From VAXT01 sp963728535 (GTDB lineage: Bacteria; Actinomycetota; Thermoleophilia; Gaiellales; Gaiellaceae), in contig CAVSKK010000001.1 in the NCBI GenBank assembly GCA_963728535.1, positions 2,170,001-2,234,000 on the forward strand: a stretch of 64,000 nt of DNA. Reading direction: 5' to 3'. The position numbers and the translations under genes are program-made. The notes beneath the pieces were generated by a model that saw only the letters and a program-made list of their open reading frames with translations, was not told the DNA's origin and ran no database searches. This document shows, in pieces, positions 1-6,956 of the stretch. The stretch's first letter is position 1. Each line of letters opens with the position of its first letter.

Positions 1-1
1 G

Positions 2-538
2 TCAGGCGATCCTCAGCTCCGCAAGGAGGCGGACGAGCTCGAGCGCGTCCTCGCCCACGTCGAGGCCGGCAACTCGCTCAGCTCGTACCCCGGCTCGCTG
101 CCGGGGGACCTGGAGCCGCTCACGACCAAGCCGTTGATCCACCTCGTCAACGGGGCCGGTGGCTTCGACCTGAAGCTCGAAGCCGAGCTGGCGGAGCTCT
201 CGCCCGAAGACGCGTCTGCATTCCGCGACGGTCCGGCGAGTTTCGAGACGGTCCTCGCGGGCGTGTTCGACGCGGTCGGGCTGATCGTCTTCTTCACCGC
301 GGGCGACACCGAGACCCGAGCATGGACGCTTCGCCGGGGGCAGACCGCGCTCGAGGCAGCGGCGACGATCCATACCGACATCGCGCGCGGGTTCATCCGT
401 TGCGAGGTGATCGCGTCTAACGAGCTGGTCGAGGCGGGCAGCCGAGCCGAGGCCGCCCGCCGCGGCCAGCAGCGCCTGGAGGGCAAGGACTACGTCGTCG
501 CCGACGGCGACGTGCTCAACGTGCGCTTCAACGTCTGA
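2..538 (+). CDS. ychF: Redox-regulated ATPase YchF, C-terminal part (5' end outside window)
   Basis: This is the last ~178 codons of the Obg-family P-loop ATPase YchF/OLA1, a ribosome-associated ATPase linked to stress responses. The frame is open from base 2, so the GTPase (G) domain lies upstream. The visible part contains the end of the helical insertion and the C-terminal TGS-like domain. The run AWTLRRGQTALEAAATIHTD, the following FIRCEVI and the final LEGKDYVVADGDVLNVRFNV are the family's usual ending. The stop is TGA at 536-538. Identification is by the C-terminal signature only; the nucleotide-binding motifs cannot be seen. Confidence 0.93.
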   Translation, partial: SGDPQLRKEADELERVLAHVEAGNSLSSYPGSLPGDLEPLTTKPLIHLVNGAGGFDLKLEAELAELSPEDASAFRDGPASFETVLAGVFDAVGLIVFFTAGDTETRAWTLRRGQTALEAAATIHTDIARGFIRCEVIASNELVEAGSRAEAARRGQQRLEGKDYVVADGDVLNVRFNV

Positions 539-541
539 TCG

Positions 542-598
542 CTAGCAGCAGTCGCCGCCGCAGCAACCGCCGCCTTCGCAACAGGACAGGGCAGTCAT
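542..598 (-). CDS. 18-residue Cys-rich peptide with three CC pairs, divergent from arsR
   Basis: The minus strand encodes MTALSCCEGGGCCGGDCC followed by TAG, an 18-aa peptide with six cysteines in three adjacent pairs separated by Gly/acidic spacers. A perfect AAGGAGG lies at 604-610 with 5 nt to the ATG. Upstream is a TTGACA (655-660)-N17-TAGCGT (632-637) promoter whose -35 overlaps the arsR start codon and operator-like dyad. Codons end mostly in G or C like neighbouring genes. Vicinal cysteines suit soft-metal binding (As(III), Cd, Zn), so a metallothionein-like or metallochaperone role is inferred from composition and from the ArsR/ArsC neighbours. I do not recognise the peptide as a member of a named family, and it is short enough to be missed by most annotators. 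Translation is unproven. Confidence 0.6.
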   Translation of the reverse strand: MTALSCCEGGGCCGGDCC

Positions 599-631
599 CG
601 CTTCCTCCTTCCATCGAAGAACGTCGATGAA

Positions 632-661
632 ACGCTAGTTGCTATATTGATAGATGTCAAT
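632..661. promoter_or_regulatory. Divergent promoters and ArsR-type operator between Cys-rich peptide and arsR
   Basis: The 55 bp between the two starts holds a minus-strand promoter TTGACA-N17-TAGCGT (660 to 632) for the peptide and a plus-strand -10 TATATT (643-648) placed 5 nt before the arsR ATG, which implies a leaderless arsR mRNA. A dyad ATTGA-N6-TCAAT (646-661) covers the arsR start codon, the end of the -10 and the minus-strand -35. ArsR/SmtB repressors bind short dyads of this kind. One dimer here could silence both directions until metal binds. The operator assignment is inferred. Confidence 0.55.
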
Positions 662-1031
662 GAAGAAGGTCGCGACCATCACCTGTTGCTCGCCCGGAGC
701 CCCGCCGCTCCGGGCGAAGGAGTTCGAAGACCTCTCGTCGCGCTTCAAGGCTCTGTCGGATCCGACGAGGCTCGCGATCGTGAATCGGCTCGCAAGCAGT
801 GGCGACACTTGCGTCTGCGAGTTCAGCTCGCTCGGGCTTGCTCAGCCGACGATCTCGCACCACCTCCGCATCTTGCGCGAGGCGGGGTTGATCGAGGTCG
901 CGCACAAGCGGAAGACATGGGTCTTCTACCGGCTCGTTCCCGAGGCGGTCGAGGCGCTTGCCTTCGCGCTGGGTGGGGCACGGACGCCGGAGTTCGTCCT
1001 CGCGACCGCGGGGGCCACGGTTGCCCGCTAG
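654..1031 (+). CDS. arsR: ArsR/SmtB-family metal-sensing repressor
   Basis: A 125-aa winged-helix repressor. The HTH core is at about residues 25-100, with LSDPTRLAIVNRLA, a recognition helix around AQPTISHHLRILREAGLI and the wing KRKTWVFYRL. Candidate metal ligands are the CXC pair C53/C55 (DTCVCEF) together with N-terminal C11/C12, an arrangement closer to the alpha3N type (CadC) than to E. coli ArsR, which uses C32/C34/C37. Metal release would derepress its own operon and probably the divergent Cys-rich peptide. It overlaps arsC by 11 bp, and that neighbour points to arsenic, although Cd/Pb sensing cannot be excluded from the ligand pattern. The start is ATG at 654, 5 nt after a TATATT box. 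Confidence 0.92.
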   Translation: MSMKKVATITCCSPGAPPLRAKEFEDLSSRFKALSDPTRLAIVNRLASSGDTCVCEFSSLGLAQPTISHHLRILREAGLIEVAHKRKTWVFYRLVPEAVEALAFALGGARTPEFVLATAGATVAR

Positions 1032-1395
1032 CCGGGTCCTGTTCGTTTGCATCGGGAACGCGGGCCGCTCGCAGATGGCACAGGCCTTCTACGAGCGAGC
1101 CGGTGGCGAAGCCCGTTCGGCCGGCAGTCGCGCAGAGGACAAGCTCCATCCCGAGGTCGTCGAAGCGATGCGCGAAGTCGGGATCGACCTCGACGGGCGT
1201 GTGCCGCACCAGCTCGCGCAAGAGGACGTCGAGTGGGCCGAGCTCGTCGTGACGATGGGCTGCGGAGACGCCTGCCCCATCCTGCCCGGTAAGAAGTATC
1301 TCGACTGGAACCTTCAGGATCCGATGGGGATGCCGATCGAGGTCGTACGCAAGATCCGCGACCGGATCGCCGGGCTCGTCGACGAGCTTCCCTAG
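1021..1395 (+). CDS. arsC: Arsenate reductase, LMW-phosphatase (thioredoxin-type) family
   Basis: A 124-aa ArsC that reduces arsenate to arsenite through a Cys triad. The P-loop is CIGNAGRS with nucleophile C10; the resolving pair is C81 and C85 in MGCGDACPILPG, and the family ending LDWNLQDP follows. The C81-x3-C85 loop is shorter than the C82-x6-C89 loop of S. aureus ArsC but is the form I know from actinobacterial relatives. I chose TTG at 1021 (MPASRVLFVC), which overlaps the arsR stop by 11 bp; an upstream start would add a long tail in arsR's shadow. The stop overlaps the convergent yhaM-like gene in a CTAG that supplies TAG on both strands. No arsenite efflux gene (ArsB/Acr3) is present in the window. 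Confidence 0.88.
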   Translation: MPASRVLFVCIGNAGRSQMAQAFYERAGGEARSAGSRAEDKLHPEVVEAMREVGIDLDGRVPHQLAQEDVEWAELVVTMGCGDACPILPGKKYLDWNLQDPMGMPIEVVRKIRDRIAGLVDELP

Positions 1396-2225
1396 TCCGG
1401 GACCGGCCGCGTGGCGGCCACGGCGTCGAGCTGGTTCGCGTGATAGAGGACGGCAGCCTCGGCCGTGCGCGCCGTTCGGCTGTCGTGGTGCGATCCGACA
1501 GCGTGCAAGAGCTCGGTGCGGACGGCGGCCTCGAGCGGCGCGGCGCGCTCTTCGATCAGGCGCAGTCCGAGGTGCACGTGCCCGAGCAGCCGCCCCTCCT
1601 CGGTCGGGCGGAAGGCCGGTCCGCGCGTGAGCTCGACGGTGCGTCCGACGTCGTGCAACAGCGCCGCGGCCAGCAAGAGGTCGGAGCGCAGCCGCGGATG
1701 GAGCTGGGCGACCTCGCGGCAGATCGTCGTCACGCCGACCGTGTGTTCGAGCAGTCCTCCGGCGTAGCTGTGATGCCCCTCGACCGTCGCCGGTAGGGAG
1801 CGCAGCCGGCCGCGCAGCTCGTCGTCGGCGAAGAATCGCCCGACGGCGGCCTTCAGGCCCGGGTGCGAGATCTCGGCGGCCAGGAACTCGAGGAAGCCGT
1901 CGAGCTCGGCGGCATCGCGTCTCATGGCCGGCGTGAGCGAGGCCGGGTCGAGATCTTCCGCCGGCTCGAGTGAGCGCACCTCGAGCTGGAGGCGATCTCG
2001 GAAACGGTCGACCCGACCGAGCACCCGGACGGCGTCGCCCTCGGCGAAGCGGCTGTCGAGGAGGTCGACGTCGGTCCAGACTCGGGCCTCGATTCGCCCA
2101 CTCGGGTCGACGAGCTCGAGCGCCAGGTATGAGGCGCCCCCGCGCGTTCTCAGCCGCTCCTTCTTGGCGACCGCGTACACGCCTTCGACGACCCGGTCCT
2201 GCTCGAGCTCTGCGATTGCAGACAC
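1392..2225 (-). CDS. HD-domain phosphohydrolase with OB-fold, YhaM-like 3'-5' exoribonuclease
   Basis: A 277-aa protein with an N-terminal OB-fold (about residues 10-90; YLALELVDPSGRIEARVW, RVLGRVDRFRDRLQLEV) and a C-terminal HD domain (about 150-250) with H in LEHTVGV, HD in LLHDVGRT, and further His in GHVHLG and GSHHDS. This is the layout of YhaM, a metal-dependent 3'-5' exoribonuclease. The start is GTG at 2225 with a minus-strand TAGACT box 6 nt upstream (2232-2237), suggesting a leaderless transcript. It is divergent from the DUF1015 gene and convergent with arsC, sharing a 4-bp CTAG. Confidence 0.85.
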   Translation of the reverse strand: MSAIAELEQDRVVEGVYAVAKKERLRTRGGASYLALELVDPSGRIEARVWTDVDLLDSRFAEGDAVRVLGRVDRFRDRLQLEVRSLEPAEDLDPASLTPAMRRDAAELDGFLEFLAAEISHPGLKAAVGRFFADDELRGRLRSLPATVEGHHSYAGGLLEHTVGVTTICREVAQLHPRLRSDLLLAAALLHDVGRTVELTRGPAFRPTEEGRLLGHVHLGLRLIEERAAPLEAAVRTELLHAVGSHHDSRTARTAEAAVLYHANQLDAVAATRPVPD

Positions 2226-2269
2226 ACACCGAGTCTAGGCCCGGAAACGGATGCTACGGTCCGCTGCTG

Positions 2270-3358
2270 GTGGCCGAAATCAAGCCGTTTCGCGCGCTCC
2301 GCTATGACGTCGGGAAGGCGGGGCCGCTCGAGGACCTGGTCGCGCCTCCGTACGACGTGATCGGCGCCGCGCAGCGCGAAGACCTGCTCGCCAAGAGCCC
2401 GTACAACGTCGTCCATCTGACGCTTCCCGATTCGGAGGAGGACGCCGGCCGGACCTTCCACGACTGGCGCGAGGAGGGGATCCTCGTTTCCGAGGAGCCG
2501 GCGTTCTGGGCGCTTTCCCAGGACTACGTCGGCCCGGACGGCGTTGCCCGCACCCGCACGGGGCTGGTCGGGTCGCTACGGATCGAGCCCTACGAGACGG
2601 GCACGGTCCTGCCGCACGAGCGCACGCATCGTGGGATCAAGGAGGGCCGCCTTCGCCTGCTTCGCGAAGTGCGCGCCCAGCTCGAACCCATCTTTCTGCT
2701 CTACGAGGGCGCTGCTCCGTTCGAGATGCCCGACGGCCCCCCCGACCTCGACGTCGAGGGCACCCGTCTCTGGCGACTACCCGACGAGGGGCTCGGCGCG
2801 GCCTTTGTCGATCGGCCGCTCCTGATCGCCGACGGGCATCACCGCTACGAGACGGCGCTCGCATACCACGAGGAGGTCGGTACGCCGGAAAGCGGCTACA
2901 TGATGGTCGTGCTCGTCAGCCTCGAGGACCCCGGCGTCACGATTTTTCCCACGCATCGGGTCTTCTCGAGCAAGCCACCTGCCACATTCATGTCCCTGGG
3001 GTATCAGCCCCGAGAGAGCCCCGAGGCTGCTCTCGAAGAGCTCGACGGGCTGTCGTACGAGCAGTCCGCCGCCGTGTTGTACGAGTCGGGTGACACTCAG
3101 CTCGTTGTCAACGGCGCCGAGCTCGACGTCCAGGTCGTCGACCGGCTGGGCCACGAGGGTCTCTCGTACACGGCCGACTGGCGCGAGGCCGTTCGCGCGG
3201 TCGATGAGGGCGAGGCGGCGGTTGCCGTGTTGATGCGGCCAACTCGGATGGAGGACGTCTTCCAGGTCGCGGCGCGCGGTGAGACGCTGCCCCAGAAGAG
3301 CACCTACTTCTATCCGAAGCTCGTTTCGGGCCTGCTCTTCTACCCACTCGACCAGTGA
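2270..3358 (+). CDS. DUF1015 family protein
   Basis: A 362-aa protein of the DUF1015 (SerC-type HTH-like) family. It opens with the family's IKPFRALRYD, then VAPPYDVI, SPYNVVHLTLP, a central PHERTHRGIKEGRL and IADGHHRYETALAYHEE, and closes with PQKSTYFYPKLVSGLLF. These are classic DUF1015 blocks; the biochemical function is not established. The first in-frame start of usual length is GTG at 2270, with TGC-TACGGT (2252-2260) as an extended -10 9 nt upstream. The downstream phosphatase starts on the last bases of this gene (GTGA overlap), so the two are probably co-translated. Confidence 0.9.
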   Translation: MAEIKPFRALRYDVGKAGPLEDLVAPPYDVIGAAQREDLLAKSPYNVVHLTLPDSEEDAGRTFHDWREEGILVSEEPAFWALSQDYVGPDGVARTRTGLVGSLRIEPYETGTVLPHERTHRGIKEGRLRLLREVRAQLEPIFLLYEGAAPFEMPDGPPDLDVEGTRLWRLPDEGLGAAFVDRPLLIADGHHRYETALAYHEEVGTPESGYMMVVLVSLEDPGVTIFPTHRVFSSKPPATFMSLGYQPRESPEAALEELDGLSYEQSAAVLYESGDTQLVVNGAELDVQVVDRLGHEGLSYTADWREAVRAVDEGEAAVAVLMRPTRMEDVFQVAARGETLPQKSTYFYPKLVSGLLFYPLDQ

Positions 3359-4173
3359 CGCACGATCAGTGGCTGGCGTTCTGCCGCGTCGTGGTCGAGG
3401 ATCTGCGGGGCGTTTTTGCGAGCATGCCGACGAGGGTTGAGCGCGAGCCCGTCCTCGGCACCGGCGTCGGCGGCGACGAGACGACCACGGTCGACGGTGC
3501 GGCGGAGGATGCGATCGTCGCGCGCCTGGAGCGGCTCCACGAGGAGGAGGGGCTTGAGTTCCACCTCGTCTCGGAGGAGCTTGGCGAGCGCTCGTTCGGC
3601 GAGTCGCCCTCCCTGCGCGTCGTGGTCGACCCGATCGACGGGTCGCTGAACGCTAAGCGCAACATCCCGTTCTTCTCGGTCTCGATCGCTGTCGCCGAGG
3701 GCTCGGCGATGAAGGACGTCGTCTTCGGCTTCGTGCACGACTTCGGCTCCGGGGAGGAATGGACCGCAACCAGGGGAGGCGGCGCCTGGCTGAACGGTGA
3801 ACGCCTCGGCGCTGTTCGCCCGAAGGACGAGATCGAGATCCTCGCCCTCGAGGCGACCGTGGCGGCCGCGGTCGCCGACAAGGCGGAGGCCTTCGCCGGT
3901 TTCGCCAAGCGCATCCGGATCATGGGCTCGCTCGCGCTTTCGCTCTGCAACCTCGCTGCCGGCCGAGTCGATGCGGTCTGCTCTCTCAAGGAGGCGCGCG
4001 CGGTCGACATTGCGGCCGCCCAGCTGCTCGTGCATGAGGTCGGGTTGCCGATCATGTTCGTGGACGCAGCGCCGTTCTCCGCCGGGCCGCTGGACATCGC
4101 CGCGCGCTCCCCGGTGGCTGCCGCCGGCTCGCAGGAGCTCTGCGAGCGGCTCGCGTACATCGTTGCCTCTTAA
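3355..4173 (+). CDS. Inositol monophosphatase family protein
   Basis: A 272-aa Mg-dependent phosphatase of the IMPase/FBPase fold. Metal-binding motifs are visible as HLVSEELG (Glu), VVDPIDGSLN (DPIDGS) and the late Asp in ARAVDIAAAQLLVHEVG. The usual W of the WDxAAG motif is replaced by V, which leaves the substrate open among inositol phosphates, histidinol phosphate, PAP and fructose bisphosphate. The GTG start at 3355 overlaps the DUF1015 stop. No signal peptide is seen. Confidence 0.88.
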   Translation: MTHDQWLAFCRVVVEDLRGVFASMPTRVEREPVLGTGVGGDETTTVDGAAEDAIVARLERLHEEEGLEFHLVSEELGERSFGESPSLRVVVDPIDGSLNAKRNIPFFSVSIAVAEGSAMKDVVFGFVHDFGSGEEWTATRGGGAWLNGERLGAVRPKDEIEILALEATVAAAVADKAEAFAGFAKRIRIMGSLALSLCNLAAGRVDAVCSLKEARAVDIAAAQLLVHEVGLPIMFVDAAPFSAGPLDIAARSPVAAAGSQELCERLAYIVAS

Positions 4174-4194
4174 AGGCGCTGCTACGCTCGAATC

Positions 4195-5292
4195 ATGGAG
4201 CAGCCAACCCGCGAGCAGATCACGGAGGCCCTCGGCAAGGTCATCGATCCCGAGCTGAAGCGGCCCGTCACGGAGCTCGACATGGTGCGCGAGGTACGCG
4301 TCGAGGGCAGTCACGTCGCCGTCACGATCGCGCTCACCGTCGCCGGCTGTCCTTTGCGCTCGAGCTTCGAGAACCAGGTGAGCGAGCATCTGTTGCCGCT
4401 CCCCGGAGTGGCCTCGGTTTCACTCGACTTCGACGTCATGAGCCCTGACGAGCGCGCTGCGCTGACGCAGAGGCTGCGCGGCGGGATCACCGAGCGCACG
4501 AAGGGAATCTCCGTCGACGCGTCCACGCGGGTCCTCGCGGTCGCGAGTGGCAAGGGCGGCGTCGGCAAGTCGACTCTCTCGGTGAATCTCGCGGCCGCCT
4601 TCGACCGGCTCGGGCAGCGCACCGGGATCCTGGACGCGGACGTGTACGGGCACTCGATCCCGCACATGCTCGGCGTCACGCAGCGCCCGGTCGTCGTCGA
4701 CAAGATGATCGTCCCGCCGGTGCGCGGCGACCTGAAGCTGATGTCGATCGGCTTCTTCCTCGAGGAGAACTCTCCGGTCATGTGGCGCGGGCCGATGCTC
4801 CATCGCGCGCTCGAGCAGTTTCTTTCCGACGTTCACTGGGGTGAGCTCGACACCCTGGTCGTCGACATGCCGCCGGGAACCGGGGACGTCTCGATCTCGC
4901 TCGGTCAGCTGCTGCCGCGTGCGGAGGTGATCGTCGTCACGACCCCTCAACCGGCCGCGCAGCAGGTCGCGCTTCGGGCGGCGCAGATGGCTCAGAAGAC
5001 CGGGATGCGCCTCATCGGCGCCGTCGAGAACATGTCCTATCTGGTCGGCAGCGGCCAGGAGCTCTTCGGCGCCGGTGGCGGGGAGGCGCTGGCGGCCGCG
5101 ATCGATGCGCCTTTGCTCGGCAGGATCCCGCTCGACCCGCGGCTCCGGGAATGCGCCGACGACGGAGACCCGCTCGTCTGGGCGGAGCCGGAGAACGAGA
5201 CCGCTCGCACGATCGTCGAGCTCGCAGAGGCGATCACGGCGACCGGCCGCGAGCCCGGCCGGGTCAAGAAGCAGCTTCCACTCGTCTCCTGA
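4195..5292 (+). CDS. mrp: Mrp/NBP35 family P-loop ATPase (Fe-S cluster carrier) with N-terminal MIP18 domain
   Basis: A 365-aa protein with an N-terminal MIP18/DUF59 domain (about residues 1-95, KVIDPELKRPVTELDMV) and a ParA-like Mrp ATPase with the deviant Walker A SGKGGVGKST, DADVYGHSIPHMLG and DMPPGTGD. Mrp proteins load Fe-S clusters onto apoproteins. The CxxC that normally binds the bridging cluster after ENMS is absent (ENMSYLVGSGQELFGAGGG), as also happens in other actinobacterial Mrps as I recall them, so cluster binding must differ or be absent. The start is ATG at 4195 with TACGCT 6 nt upstream. A weak hairpin follows the stop. Confidence 0.92.
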   Translation: MEQPTREQITEALGKVIDPELKRPVTELDMVREVRVEGSHVAVTIALTVAGCPLRSSFENQVSEHLLPLPGVASVSLDFDVMSPDERAALTQRLRGGITERTKGISVDASTRVLAVASGKGGVGKSTLSVNLAAAFDRLGQRTGILDADVYGHSIPHMLGVTQRPVVVDKMIVPPVRGDLKLMSIGFFLEENSPVMWRGPMLHRALEQFLSDVHWGELDTLVVDMPPGTGDVSISLGQLLPRAEVIVVTTPQPAAQQVALRAAQMAQKTGMRLIGAVENMSYLVGSGQELFGAGGGEALAAAIDAPLLGRIPLDPRLRECADDGDPLVWAEPENETARTIVELAEAITATGREPGRVKKQLPLVS

Positions 5293-5299
5293 AACACGA

Positions 5300-5319
5300 A
5301 GGGCGCCCGAAAGCGCCCT
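5300..5319 (+). terminator. Short hairpin after mrp
   Basis: A 7-bp perfect stem AGGGCGC/GCGCCCT with a 6-nt loop sits between convergent mrp and the secreted-protein gene. There is no T-run, so it would be a weak or Rho-assisted terminator for either strand. Confidence 0.4.
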
Positions 5320-5342
5320 CCGCAGCTCCATGCGACAAGTCG

Positions 5343-5888
5343 TTACGGACAACCGCCGCGATAGATGAGTGCAGAGTTGTCCGGCGAGACCGGAGCGTCT
5401 GCCCCGAGCTCACCGCTCAGCTCGTTGCCGACGATCGTCGCCGACCAGTTCCCGAGCAGACGGGCCTGCGGGCGACGCACGATCCCGGTCGCGAGGCCGT
5501 CGAGATGGTTCCCGTTGTCGATCACGGCGGACAGGCGCGCGTCCGACCTCGCTCTCGTGCGCGGGCTGGCCGTGGCGTCCCTAGTGCGCCAGGTGCCGGT
5601 GGCCCAACCGTCGCCGGTCGTCTCGTTCAGCACTGTGTGCGTGGTGATAACGAGATTCCCTGACAATCGCGCCTCGGCGCTCGTTGACATGCCGCGCCAG
5701 GTTGCGTTCGTGACGCGGAACATGTTCCCGTCTTGAGTGCAGGTCCGCGTGTGCATTCTCGTCTGTGTTGCGGAGAACGCGGCGGACACGTCTGCAGTCT
5801 GCGGGCGTGGCTGTGTCGCCGAAGCGGCCCCGACGAGAACGAACAGGCCGACTGCGGTGAGGAGAACAAAATGCTTGGGATGGCGCAT
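5343..5888 (-). CDS. Secreted protein of unknown function
   Basis: A 181-aa protein with a clear signal peptide (MRHPKHFVLLTAVGLFVLVGAASA, cleavage after AxA near residue 24). The mature part is rich in Thr, Ala and Arg with two cysteines (TCTQDG near the start and the C-terminal GGCP) that could form a disulfide. Alternating polar/hydrophobic stretches (SGNLVITTHTVLN, LGNWSATIVGNELSGELG) suggest a beta-sandwich. The start is supported by GGAAAGGGG 7-8 nt upstream on the minus strand. I do not recognise the family. It is monocistronic and convergent with mrp. Confidence 0.75.
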   Translation of the reverse strand: MRHPKHFVLLTAVGLFVLVGAASATQPRPQTADVSAAFSATQTRMHTRTCTQDGNMFRVTNATWRGMSTSAEARLSGNLVITTHTVLNETTGDGWATGTWRTRDATASPRTRARSDARLSAVIDNGNHLDGLATGIVRRPQARLLGNWSATIVGNELSGELGADAPVSPDNSALIYRGGCP

Positions 5889-6010
5889 GCCGATACCCCT
5901 TTCCTGGGTTCAGCATGGGAGCATCCCGGGTCGTCGTGAAGAGTTCGAGTGCTGCTTGTAAAGGTTTTGTGAGGAACTTCAGCCGGCGCGCCTCAACCGC
6001 AGAAGCCCGT

Positions 6011-6169
6011 CTAGCTGAACATGCCGATCTGGGTGGCCTGGTCGGAATGACCCGGGTTCAGCTCGTGGGCCTTGTCGCGCTGTTCGACCCGAACATCCTC
6101 GATCCGCTCGTCGGGCTCCGGCTCCTTCGACGAGCGCCGGAAGAGCTTCTTGAGAGCTTTGCGAATCAT
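6011..6169 (-). CDS. Small basic/acidic protein, 52 aa, unknown
   Basis: A 52-codon ORF starting MIRKALKKLFRRSSKEPEPD, with a strongly basic amphipathic N-terminus followed by an acidic stretch and the ending QATQIGMFS. Third positions are almost all G or C, like its neighbours and unlike shadow ORFs, which argues that it is real. There is no strong Shine-Dalgarno. It is divergent from the Ldh-family gene (46 bp between starts). No family is recognised. Confidence 0.5.
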   Translation of the reverse strand: MIRKALKKLFRRSSKEPEPDERIEDVRVEQRDKAHELNPGHSDQATQIGMFS

Positions 6170-6215
6170 CGACTCGAATTCTAGCCGCGGCACGGCGAAA
6201 TAGGCTTGGCGCCGG

Positions 6216-6956
6216 ATGAACGAGCGCGAGGAAGTCCTGGACAAGCTGCGACATCTCGGTTTCGCCACGGGCGACGTCGAGATCCTGGCCGACCACTTCC
6301 TCGACGCGGAGGCCCGCGGGCGCGTGGGACACGGTCTGACGCGGGTGGACTGGCTCTCGACTCTTCAGGACCTGCGGCCCGACGCGCAGCCGGAGCGGGT
6401 GCTCGCCGAACCGGGCTTCGAGCGCTGGGAAGGCCGCGGCGCGCTCGGCTACCTGACTTTGGCCGCCATCTGTCGGGCGCAGCTCGCCGACCCGCCGCCG
6501 CATGCGCGCATCGTCGTCGCCAAGGACTGCTTCCCGACCGGGATGCTCGGCCACTGGGTGCGGAAGCTGGCCGAGGGCGGCTTCGTCGCCGCGTTGACCG
6601 CGACCTCCCCGGCACGGCTCGGCCATCCGGAAGGTGGGCCCCCGCTCGCGGGCACGAACCCGCTCGCGATCGCGATCCCGAGCTCGGACGGGCATCCGGT
6701 CGTCTCCGACGTCTCGATGGGTCGCGTCACGTACGGCGAGGTGATCGCCGGGGAGGCGAGCGAGGAGGACCTCGTACCCTTCGGAGGCGAGCACGCACAC
6801 AAGGCGTTCGCGCTCGCGATCGGGCTTCAGCTGCTCGTCGATGCGCTTGCCGGGGACGGCTACGGCGCCGTCATGCTCGTCGCGCAGCCGGAGGCGGACC
6901 CGGTGCCCGAGCTACGAGCTCGAGCCGCCGGTGTCAGGCTTCCCGGCGATCGCTGA
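6216..6956 (+). CDS. Ldh-family (malate/L-sulfolactate dehydrogenase type) oxidoreductase, shortened
   Basis: A 246-aa member of the Ldh_2 NAD(P)-dependent 2-hydroxyacid dehydrogenase family. It keeps the N-terminal helical cap with GHGLTRV, and the core TATSPARLGHPEGG, PLAGTNPLAIAIPS and VVSDVSMGRVTYGEVI. Family members are normally about 330-350 aa; here the region between the cap and the core (the usual GDNGxGQ segment and SNHFG motif) is compacted and the C-terminus is missing. It may be a divergent short subfamily or a decaying copy; the reading frame is intact. TAGGCT lies 9 nt before the ATG. Its 3' end overlaps the convergent cupin gene by 45 bp. Confidence 0.75.
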   Translation: MNEREEVLDKLRHLGFATGDVEILADHFLDAEARGRVGHGLTRVDWLSTLQDLRPDAQPERVLAEPGFERWEGRGALGYLTLAAICRAQLADPPPHARIVVAKDCFPTGMLGHWVRKLAEGGFVAALTATSPARLGHPEGGPPLAGTNPLAIAIPSSDGHPVVSDVSMGRVTYGEVIAGEASEEDLVPFGGEHAHKAFALAIGLQLLVDALAGDGYGAVMLVAQPEADPVPELRARAAGVRLPGDR

